Assembly: GCA_964639275.1 (NCBI GenBank)
Contig: CAZXCQ010000156.1
Location: 1-14,917 of the forward strand
DNA: 14,917 nucleotides
Direction of reading: 5' to 3'
DNA from: CAZXCQ01 sp964639275
Lineage (GTDB): Bacteria > Desulfobacterota > DSM-4660 > Desulfatiglandales > Desulfatiglandaceae
This document shows positions 7,233 through 12,791 of the stretch, piece by piece. How positions within the stretch are numbered: the first letter of the stretch is position 1; each line of letters starts with the position of its first letter. The notes under the pieces were generated by a model, which searched no databases, was not told where the DNA came from, and worked only from the letters and a program-made list of their open reading frames with translations. Made by a program: the position numbers and the translations under genes.

Positions 7233-7604
7233 TCAGTGCCCCGGTTTGCAACGATAGGCACGTCCGGTAATCTTGGGCTCAAAGCTGAGTGTCTCGCTGG
7301 TCCACACAACATGGGTGGCCCCGAGCGCCGCTGCCTTCTGGAGGGCCTCATATTTGAGATCGTCAATCCCGACTTCGATGATCTCTCCATCACCGCGCCA
7401 ACCCGCACTCATGCTGTCGGTGCCGGAGGCGTGAACCTCGCCGAGATACTTGCAGCCCTTCACCATCTTCATGTTCGCTTCCACCACCGTTGAAGGCGAG
7501 GGGGAGAGTTTGGGCTGGCAGCCGGCCAGGGTGCCCAGTGTTATCGCCGCTAGGAAAAACAGGATAAATGGGGTCAAAGAGTGGTTTTTCAATAACCTGC
7601 CCAT
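7233..7604 (-). CDS. DUF4156-like outer-membrane/periplasmic lipoprotein
   Basis: A 123-residue small lipoprotein. The signal peptide has a basic start (MGRLLKNH), a hydrophobic core (about 10-25) and the lipobox L26-A27-G28-C29, so C29 would be lipidated after cleavage. The mature part has a CKYLGEV motif, a helix KYEALQKAAALGATHVVW and a C-terminal AYRC, which fit the DUF4156/RcsF-like small lipoproteins with one likely disulphide. The function is unknown. TGGAGAAGA precedes the ATG by about six bases. It lies 43 bases downstream of the alpha/beta hydrolase gene on the same strand and could be co-transcribed with it. The downstream side has only weak hairpins before the repeat element. Confidence 0.75.
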   Translation of the reverse strand: MGRLLKNHSLTPFILFFLAAITLGTLAGCQPKLSPSPSTVVEANMKMVKGCKYLGEVHASGTDSMSAGWRGDGEIIEVGIDDLKYEALQKAAALGATHVVWTSETLSFEPKITGRAYRCKPGH

Positions 7605-7647
7605 ATCTTCTTCTCCATTTTATTGTGACTTCTCAAAACCCCCTACC

Positions 7648-8502
7648 TCACAAGGTCATCTGCCTCAAAACGGTCTGGGTTAATGGGCTTTCGATCCTTC
7701 CGAGTTCCTGGACAATTGAAAAATGGTGATGACCGGAAAGCACCCTATACGTATGGGCATGGCCTGCGTCTTTCAGGGCAGTTGAAAACGCTGAGGCATG
7801 GCGGAGGAATTCATCGCTTTCAAGAGATCCCACTGAAATGATCAGATCTTTTTTGCTCCTCGGCAAATGGTGTATGGGGCTGTTTCGCCGGCATACCCCT
7901 TCATCCATACCCAGTGCCTCATTCAAATAGCACAATCGGATCGGTTCCAGATCATAGATCCCACTTATCGCACACCCTCCTCTTATGGGATCAACCGGGA
8001 GATTCCAGGCATCGGTCCAGTCGGTGGCCATCATCATCGCCACCAGATGCCCTCCGGCCGAATGTCCTGAGAGGTAAATCCGGGAAGGATCGCCGTTAAA
8101 TCCCCTTGCGTTATGATAGGTCCAGGCTATGGCTGCACGGTTTTGCCGGACTATCTCGTCCATGTCAGCCTGGGGGGCCAGGGTATAGTTGATCACCACG
8201 ACAGCGTATCCCACCCTGGCAAAGGGCTCGGCAACAAAGCTATGGCCCTTTTTGTCCAGGTTTTGCCAGTAGCCCCCGTGGATAAAGAGTTGCACCGGTG
8301 AGTTGGGCCTTTGGGCCGGGAAGATATCGAGTCTTTCCCCGCTCTTCTCGCCATATGCGATGTCGAGCTGACAGGGGAAAGCACGGCGCACCCGCTCGCT
8401 TTCCAGTTCGTTTTGGTCAAAAAAATTCTGAAAGTCGGGGTGCCTGACCCTGAGGTTATACTGCGCGTCAAGTCCGGTTTGATCATATTTCATGTATACC
8501 AA
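7648..8502 (-). CDS. Alpha/beta hydrolase, kynurenine-formamidase-like
   Basis: A 284-residue alpha/beta hydrolase. The oxyanion-hole motif HGGYW is at 75-79, the nucleophile elbow GHSAGGH at 146-152 (S148), the probable acid D230 in SLESDEF, and the histidine in GHHHF (H260 most likely). HGGYW together with an N-terminal segment that includes YNLRVRHPDF resembles arylformamidases and related carboxylesterases (BD-FAE type). No tryptophan-catabolism genes are nearby, so the substrate is uncertain. The start is a TTG at 8502: GAGGTG lies seven bases before it, whereas the next ATG (8493) is about 16 bases away. There is no signal peptide, so it should be cytoplasmic. A MITE-like short element lies about 70 bases upstream. 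Confidence 0.8.
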   Translation of the reverse strand: MVYMKYDQTGLDAQYNLRVRHPDFQNFFDQNELESERVRRAFPCQLDIAYGEKSGERLDIFPAQRPNSPVQLFIHGGYWQNLDKKGHSFVAEPFARVGYAVVVINYTLAPQADMDEIVRQNRAAIAWTYHNARGFNGDPSRIYLSGHSAGGHLVAMMMATDWTDAWNLPVDPIRGGCAISGIYDLEPIRLCYLNEALGMDEGVCRRNSPIHHLPRSKKDLIISVGSLESDEFLRHASAFSTALKDAGHAHTYRVLSGHHHFSIVQELGRIESPLTQTVLRQMTL

Positions 8503-8573
8503 TATCTTTCACCTCACCGTATGTATCTTCGTTGCTATTGCCTTGCGCTAATCCGTCTGCGGATAGGACAGCG

Positions 8574-8625
8574 GTATCAATTTGTCTTTTTCAAAACTGG
8601 GACCCGGGCCTTTTCTCTATTATAC
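8574..8625. mobile_element. MITE-like element, short form (copy B)
   Basis: About 52 bp that begin GTATCAATTTG, continue CTTTTTCAAAACTG and then CCCGGG, and end ATTATAC. The left half matches the left arms of the other copies well; the right half is more diverged. It lacks the central hairpin of the long form. No target duplication was found with these limits, so the ends are approximate. It overlaps the last bases of the tautomerase remnant, including its stop codon. Confidence 0.5.
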
Positions 8626-8770
8626 ATCAACCTTAAACCCGAGATCCACCTCCGATGCAGGGACACCGCCCCGGATACCCCAGTTTTCCAGGGGAAGCTC
8701 ATAAAGAACGATACGGATATCCTTTGGTTCTATCCCCATCGCGGCGTAGTTTTGAACGATCTCTTGGCAT
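8620..8770 (-). pseudogene. 4-oxalocrotonate tautomerase-like gene, internally deleted and frameshifted
   Basis: The C-terminal half of a tautomerase is clear: GIEPKDIRIVLYELP, then ENWGIRGGVPASE. This is the strand-turn region that ends 4-OT-type enzymes. The open frame containing it reaches back only to a TTG at 8808 inside the GST gene and has no sensible start. At 8770 there is an ATG followed by CCA (Met-Pro), with GGGGGT five bases upstream, exactly what a tautomerase needs because Pro1 is its catalytic base. That start is in another frame and runs into a stop after about 22 codons. The simplest reading is a deletion of about 20 codons just after the start, with a frame change. It lies 21 bases after the GST stop and was probably its operon partner. 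Confidence 0.6.
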
Positions 8771-8791
8771 CTCTTACCCCCTTCGGTTCTT

Positions 8792-9451
8792 TTAGCTTTC
8801 CATCTCAAACATATCCAGGACTTCTTTTTCCTGTTTGGCAGCCTCTATCCACTCAACGATGGGCGGGTGACTCAACATTTCTTCCACATAATTCTTTTCC
8901 AACCCTTCCAGCGGCACGTCATATCCCTCAAAACGCAGTGCCACCGGGGCAAACATGGCGTCAGCAATACAGAACTCTCCAAATAGCCAGGGACCTTTCT
9001 GTCCATAATTGGTTTTACAATGCCGCCAGATCTTCTTGATTCTCTCAATATCCCTCAGGACCCCTGCTGAGAGGGTGAACTTGTCGTACTTCCTGCGGCA
9101 ATTCATCGGTAGTTCACTGCGGAGTGAAGCGAAGCTGGAGTGCATCTCCGCGCTTATGGATCTTGCGATTGCCCGGGCATTCTGGTCAACGGGCCATCCC
9201 CTGTATTCGGGATATTTCTCTGCCAGGTATTCCAGTATGGCCAGAGAATCCCATATGATCAGGGTGTCGTCCAGTAGCACGGGGACTTTATAGTCTGAAA
9301 AATAGGGCTCCAGCTGCCGGTCGGTATCTTCTGTCTGAAGTGCTATGCGCCTTTCTTTAAACCCGATCCCCGCATGTTTCATGTATACCCAGGGTCTCAA
9401 AGACCAGGTGGAATAGTTTTTGTTTCCGATTACCAAGGTCAAGTCGGACAT
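8792..9451 (-). CDS. Glutathione S-transferase family protein
   Basis: A 219-residue cytosolic GST. The N-terminal thioredoxin-like domain (about 4-80) includes NKNYSTWSLRPW (10-21), whose Ser/Tyr region is the usual place for the thiolate-activating residue. It has the cis-proline motif KVPVLL (55-60) and the glutathione gamma-glutamyl binding pair D68-S69 in IIWDSLAILEYL. An all-helical C-terminal domain follows, with FCIADAMFAPVALRF (about 160-174) as the conserved core. The length is typical. A long purine-rich GGGGAGGAGAGGAG stretch lies 6-20 bases before the ATG and gives a strong ribosome binding site. It probably formed a transcription unit with the damaged tautomerase gene just downstream. 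The substrate is unknown. Confidence 0.88.
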   Translation of the reverse strand: MSDLTLVIGNKNYSTWSLRPWVYMKHAGIGFKERRIALQTEDTDRQLEPYFSDYKVPVLLDDTLIIWDSLAILEYLAEKYPEYRGWPVDQNARAIARSISAEMHSSFASLRSELPMNCRRKYDKFTLSAGVLRDIERIKKIWRHCKTNYGQKGPWLFGEFCIADAMFAPVALRFEGYDVPLEGLEKNYVEEMLSHPPIVEWIEAAKQEKEVLDMFEMES

Positions 9452-9515
9452 CTCTCACTCCTCTCCTCCCCTGCCATTTGAGACATTACCTGTGTTCCGA
9501 CAACGCCAAAGTCCC

Positions 9516-10037
9516 TCACAGTGAGCCATCCAACTGGTCAGCGACGATTTCTTTGCAGTTTCTGCAGCGTTGTGCCCCCCTGAAAAGTGCTTTGCCGCAT
9601 GAAGGGCAGTGATAATGCTCGCATTCTGCCCTGGCCCACTCTATGCTCCCCACCTCATCACCATGCTCCGCGACCTTGGCCTGCCAGAGAGGGATTGCCC
9701 TCTTCATTACTCTCACACCGGTGGCAAAGCCAAAATTTTCTATCTGACTGCACGGCCATTCCTCACATAGATGGCAGGAGTAGTACCCTTTTGATTTTAC
9801 GCAATCCCTTATTTTGCATGCCTGACAAAAACCATATTGCCTTATCGGTGGATCGGGCTGCATACACCCCAAACATTCTGTTTCTTCGGGTTTTGTACCG
9901 TAGAGTTTCCCCATAATCGCCTTAAACTTCTCATTTCCGTCCCGCGTTGCAATGTAAACGCCACAAGCACCGCAGTATAATCCGCATGGTGCCATCAAAT
10001 CCTTGTTCCTGATCTCCTCTTCGCTCCAACCTTCCAT
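9516..10037 (-). CDS. DUF3795 family cysteine-rich protein with C-terminal zinc ribbon
   Basis: A 173-residue protein with 16 cysteines. The N-terminal block APCGLYCGACGVY (17-29) is the hallmark of DUF3795. It is followed by ECLGC (54-58), a FCQACKIRDC cluster (70-79), SCHLC (87-91) and C96; these are probably metal or Fe-S ligands. The last 35 residues form a separate zinc ribbon, CPSC (144-147) and CRNC (158-161). I chose the ATG at 10037 because AGGAGG lies six bases upstream of it; the GTG at 10043 directly abuts that site and is too close. Biochemical function is unknown for the family. A MITE-like short element sits about 45 bases upstream, so the promoter may have been altered. Confidence 0.8.
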   Translation of the reverse strand: MEGWSEEEIRNKDLMAPCGLYCGACGVYIATRDGNEKFKAIMGKLYGTKPEETECLGCMQPDPPIRQYGFCQACKIRDCVKSKGYYSCHLCEEWPCSQIENFGFATGVRVMKRAIPLWQAKVAEHGDEVGSIEWARAECEHYHCPSCGKALFRGAQRCRNCKEIVADQLDGSL

Positions 10038-10075
10038 CTTCACCCTCCTTTGATCGGATTTTCTATATCAATTCA

Positions 10076-10146
10076 CATTTTTTATACCAATTTGGCTTTC
10101 TTCAAAATTGCCCGGGTTTCAAAAAACTAAAACGCTACCATTTTTT
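10076..10146. mobile_element. MITE-like element, short form (copy C), with 8-bp target duplication
   Basis: The 55-bp element proper is 10084-10138. Its left 27 bp (ATACCAATTTGGC to AAAATTG) and right 28 bp (CCCGGG to GCTAC) match the two ends of copy A. The right end agrees at 24 of 28 positions; the 39-bp middle with the hairpin is missing. It is bounded by perfect 8-bp direct repeats, CATTTTTT at 10076-10083 and 10139-10146, each abutting the element end. The T-run makes the repeat less informative than a complex word, but its exact fit to both ends argues for transposition. Confidence 0.75.
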
Positions 10147-10230
10147 CAAAATCGATGGTTTTAAACCTTCCATGGCGGTCACTCACACCAAGAGCCTTTC
10201 CCTGTCCCTCACCCTTTACCGGTGTGCCCG
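10147..10230 (-). other. Coding-like stretch downstream of the DNA glycosylase gene
   Basis: On the - strand one frame stays open from inside the glycosylase gene and reads ALGVSDRHGRFKTIDFEKM, with protein-like composition. If copy C is mentally removed and one 8-bp repeat kept, the codon after EKM becomes TGA, so the element would have landed at the end of this frame. I do not recognise the family, and no upstream part is available because the glycosylase gene covers it. It may be a fragment of a lost gene or chance. Confidence 0.2.
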
Positions 10231-10899
10231 CTAGTTTCCACGACTGCTCAGATAGTAATGCCACAACAGCCGGGCTGCCACAGCCCGCCACGGTCTCCAG
10301 GCGATGCTGAGCAGATCGAGCTCCTCCGGAGACGGACGCGACTCCAGCCGTTTAACACCCTGTGCAGCCACGGCCAAGGCCAGGTCCTCACACGGCCAGA
10401 TGTCCGGCCTCCGGAGTGCCATCAAGAGATAGATATTTGCAGTCCAAGGGCCGATCCCTTTGACCTTGATCAGCCTTGACCGCACAGCCGTGTCGTCCAT
10501 CGTGCCAAGCCTGGCCAGATTGAGACGCCCGCCGAGAATCATCCGGGCCAGGTTACGACCATAAGCGGTCTTTTGGCGGCTAAAGCCAATATTCTTTAAG
10601 GTAGCATCATCCAGATCGAGAAACCGGGCCGGGGTAAGCGGCGAAACTGCCTCCAGAAGGCGATCATAGGCTGCCTTGGCCGATGCCAGGGATACCTGCT
10701 GTTCCAGGATGATGTGAATAAGCGTGGGGAATCCCGGCGCTCGTTCCCACATCGGCGGTTGGCCCAGTTTCGCAACTATCTGTGCAAGGTCCGGATCACT
10801 GTTACACAATATCTGCAGACCATACGCAAAGGTCTCCCGATCCAGTGGGGCGAATTCGTGTTTTTGGACTGCTTCAGTCTTTGGTATCCTTTTGGCCAT
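10231..10899 (-). CDS. DNA-3-methyladenine glycosylase, AlkA-like (HhH-GPD)
   Basis: A 222-residue base-excision-repair glycosylase that removes alkylated purines from DNA. The helix-hairpin-helix is at about 143-160 (LIKVKGIGPWTANIYLL). The catalytic aspartate is D172 in WPCEDLAL, in the usual position after the hairpin. The upstream block LIHIILEQQVSLASA (60-74) is the conserved helix of AlkA-type enzymes. The protein lacks the N-terminal TBP-like domain of E. coli AlkA (282 residues), so it is of the compact type. The ribosome binding site is weak (GGAA about nine bases before the ATG), so the start is less certain than the core. The gene stands alone, with GC-rich intergenic DNA upstream. 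No Ada-like operator was recognised. Confidence 0.88.
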   Translation of the reverse strand: MAKRIPKTEAVQKHEFAPLDRETFAYGLQILCNSDPDLAQIVAKLGQPPMWERAPGFPTLIHIILEQQVSLASAKAAYDRLLEAVSPLTPARFLDLDDATLKNIGFSRQKTAYGRNLARMILGGRLNLARLGTMDDTAVRSRLIKVKGIGPWTANIYLLMALRRPDIWPCEDLALAVAAQGVKRLESRPSPEELDLLSIAWRPWRAVAARLLWHYYLSSRGN

Positions 10900-11078
10900 T
10901 GTATAGCTTCCAAAGGCAAATATTTAGGATATGGCGCCCCACCCACCCGCCGTGGCCGGGGCGGGGTCACGGTTATACTTCTTTCGTTTGTCGATCGGCT
11001 GAAGAGGATGCGATAGAGCAAAGGACCTTTGTCATCCGGGGGTGGTGTCTGTGGCTGCGGGGAGGCCCCCCTGCGACC

Positions 11079-11645
11079 TCATCTGGTTTGGTTATTTTCC
11101 CAGCGGTAGATTCGCATTGGCGGTATGTTGAGAAGCTCCACTTCCATATACGCCGGGCCAAAAAATGGCCTGCACAGGAAGTCAACCCGCTTGTTGACCT
11201 GGTAGGCCACAAACCGTCCCTTGGGAGCAAGCACCGATATGATCGCCTCAATAATTTGAGTCCCCGAAGAAGGGCTCATGGTGGAGAAGGGGATTCCGGA
11301 AACCATCACCTCTGGCGCCGCCAGGTCATACATAGAAATGATTTCCTTGAGCCCAATGGCATTCCCCAGGTGAGCAATCAGTCTGTCGTCATTTATACCG
11401 CTCACCAATTCGTGGAAATCCGGGTTGATTTCAACACTTAACAGCCTGGCCTGCGGGTTCATGGCAGACAGTATCGCTCGCGTAGTGCCCCCCGTACCCG
11501 GGCCTAACTCAACCACGGTCTTGGCTGATCTTATGCCGGCCAACTCCACAACGCGCCGCTCAAGAAACCGGGAACTCGGCGTGATCCAGGCAACCTGGCG
11601 AGGATGTTTTAGAAACTGGTGAAAGAAAAAAAATCGATCGTCCAT
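11079..11645 (-). CDS. Class I SAM-dependent methyltransferase, phospholipid N-methyltransferase-like
   Basis: A core of 188 residues counted from the ATG at 11645. The opening FLKHPRQVAWITPSSRFL (11-28) is characteristic of the PmtA/COG3963 group, whose best-known members methylate phosphatidylethanolamine. SAM-binding motif I is VVELGPGTGG (44-53), the acidic residue after strand 2 is E72 (SVEIN), and a post-motif SGIPFST is at 116-122. The start is uncertain. No ribosome binding site precedes 11645, and the frame is open to a TTG at 11744 that would add 33 residues of low similarity, also without a good site. The promoter-like signal at 11795-11821 fits either. It could also be an rRNA-adenine-dimethylase-like enzyme. 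It is not obviously linked to its neighbours. Confidence 0.75.
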   Translation of the reverse strand: MDDRFFFFHQFLKHPRQVAWITPSSRFLERRVVELAGIRSAKTVVELGPGTGGTTRAILSAMNPQARLLSVEINPDFHELVSGINDDRLIAHLGNAIGLKEIISMYDLAAPEVMVSGIPFSTMSPSSGTQIIEAIISVLAPKGRFVAYQVNKRVDFLCRPFFGPAYMEVELLNIPPMRIYRWENNQTR

Positions 11646-11794
11646 AGAAAAGCAAAACGGTCTAGAATTCTTGTTTTCGTCAATCCTGAAAGATAAAGGC
11701 GGCCCCTCATCTTTTGTGGCCCACGGAGAAGCATCATGAGACAAGATGCATCCAGATACGGTATCGCCAGTGGCCTGCTGACCAGCCAGCTTCC

Positions 11795-11821
11795 ATTATC
11801 ATTTTAGATTAGAGCAGTCAA
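11795..11821 (-). promoter_or_regulatory. Possible promoter of the methyltransferase gene
   Basis: Read on the - strand, TTGACT (11821-11816) is followed after 15 bases by GATAAT (11800-11795); each matches consensus at 5 of 6 positions. The spacer is at the short end of what works. Transcription would start near 11788, giving a leader of about 45 bases to the TTG or 140 to the ATG. Confidence 0.4.
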
Positions 11822-11881
11822 CAGGAGATTTTCGGCACGCCTTGCCATTTTGTCTGTACATCGCCGTCCCAAACAGGACAC

Positions 11882-12265
11882 CTATTCCTGGTCCTTTAGC
11901 AACGCATCAAGACCGGCGAAGGGTTTATAGGTGGAAGGTGGCACTTGATCGCCCCCTGGCGTCGTCTCGCCATACCATTCCTGATCCAGGTAGCGTGAGT
12001 GCTCATTATCGTGACAATAGATACACAGCAGCTCCCAGTTGCTCCCATCGAGCGGATTGTTATCGTGGTTGTGATCCTTGTGATGGACCGTGAGCTCCCG
12101 GAGTCTCTTGCCTGAAAATTCGCGGCCGCACCGGGCACAGATCCAGGGGTAAATCTTGAGTGCCCGTTCCCGATAGCTCTTTTCGCGACGCTCTCGTTCG
12201 CGTCTGGCCTCGGCAATCTTCTGGTCCAGCCTCTCGGCGCCTACTGGCCTTCTTTTCTGTGACAT
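11882..12265 (-). CDS. yajD: YajD-type HNH nuclease family protein
   Basis: A 127-residue small HNH protein. A basic, Arg/Glu-rich helix (about 11-36) leads into the zinc site CARC (43-46). The HNH core follows: ELTVHHKDHNHDNN (57-70), then SNWELLCIYCHDNEH (75-89) with CIYC as the second zinc pair. This is essentially the E. coli YajD core (115 residues), extended at the C-terminus. The biological role of YajD is not established; the fold is that of DNA-nicking or -cleaving HNH enzymes. I chose the ATG at 12265 because GGAGG lies eight bases before it; upstream in-frame ATGs at 12271 and 12280 are too close to, or upstream of, that site. It is transcribed divergently from the small frameshifted gene at 12401. 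Confidence 0.85.
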   Translation of the reverse strand: MSQKRRPVGAERLDQKIAEARRERERREKSYRERALKIYPWICARCGREFSGKRLRELTVHHKDHNHDNNPLDGSNWELLCIYCHDNEHSRYLDQEWYGETTPGGDQVPPSTYKPFAGLDALLKDQE

Positions 12266-12400
12266 GTGCATCGCCTCCATACGTCGGGTCCAAGACAGGC
12301 CCACTGGCCGGTGAGACCTGATAGCTTTTTTGTTGGCACAGAAATCGCATTTATAAGCCTACTAAAATACAAGAAGATTTGAGGCAAAAGGAAAAAATCG

Positions 12401-12572
12401 ATGCAACGCTTATGTGCATGGTGTAACCAAGGTCATTCATCAAGGGACAACCGATACTATATCTCACGGCATCTGTCAAAGGTGTCTTCAGAGTGTCCTC
12501 CCCGGGACCTATAAAGTCCCGAAGGAACGCAAAAGGACCTTGAAGCACCTCAAGCAGGTCAAAGGTCTATGA
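12401..12572 (+). pseudogene. Small zinc-knuckle protein gene broken by a one-base insertion
   Basis: The ATG at 12401 has AAAGGA about eight bases upstream and starts MQRLCAWCN. The frame then leaves any family-like sequence and ends at 12514. One frame over, the DNA reads ISHGICQRCL and runs to a TGA at 12570-12572. Removing one C from the CC at 12427-12428 joins the two parts into a smooth 56-residue protein with C5-x2-C8 and C25-x2-C28 and a basic tail (KERKRTLKHLK). The LC-x-WC ... SHGIC-x2-C pattern is one I know from small proteins and from tails of sensory proteins, probably zinc-binding, of unknown function. The 172-base span is 57 codons plus one base, as expected for a single insertion. 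It may be a real mutation or a sequencing error. Confidence 0.6.
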
Positions 12573-12611
12573 AATCCTCCTCTCCGTGATTTCTGTCCCG
12601 TCAGGGCATCA

Positions 12612-12630
12612 CGGGCCGAAGGCCTGTTTT
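12612..12630 (+). terminator. Weak intrinsic terminator after the small zinc-knuckle gene
   Basis: CGGGCC-GAA-GGCCTG (12612-12626) forms a 6-bp stem with one G-T pair and a 3-base loop, followed by TTTT. It lies 40 bases after the small gene's stop. The stem is short and the T-run is four bases, so termination would be modest. Confidence 0.4.
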
Positions 12631-12670
12631 ATGAAGCCGTTTGCCCCCGGAATTTCCTTTGATACAAGAA

Positions 12671-12780
12671 GAAAATTCGTAACACCTTAGTCACTTAAAA
12701 CCCGGGGTATGGGGATTCCGAACCCCCATACCCCTGTCCGAGTGCTAATCTTGGAAAGAGCCAAATTGATACGAAAATTC
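12671..12780. mobile_element. MITE-like palindromic element, long form (copy D), with 8-bp target duplication
   Basis: The 94-bp element proper is 12679-12772, in the opposite orientation to copy A and the same length. The ends are GTAAC on the left and GATAC (GTATC on the other strand) on the right. The centre is an 11-bp stem GGGGTATGGGG/CCCCATACCCC with an ATTCCGAAC-type loop. Two adjacent stem pairs differ from copy A by compensatory changes (C-G to G-C, A-T to T-A). Perfect 8-bp direct repeats GAAAATTC at 12671-12678 and 12773-12780 abut both ends. It ends 20 bases downstream of the OppF-like stop codon, so its hairpin may also serve as the opp operon's terminator. Confidence 0.85.
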
Positions 12781-12791
12781 CCATACCAAGG

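Noticed and set aside
8311..9039. A 242-codon + strand open frame
   Set aside because: It is antisense to the hydrolase, tautomerase remnant and GST; no motif or start signal supports it.
10950..10977. GC-rich hairpin GCCCC ... GGGGC as a terminator near the glycosylase start
   Set aside because: The loop is long and no T-run follows on either strand.
10782..11441. A 219-codon + strand open frame spanning the glycosylase-methyltransferase gap
   Set aside because: It overlaps two recognised genes on the other strand, has no ribosome binding site and no recognisable motifs.
12333..12368. Promoter for the small zinc-knuckle gene (TTGGCA with downstream TTATAA or TAAAAT)
   Set aside because: The spacers are 12 and 24 bases, both outside the workable range.
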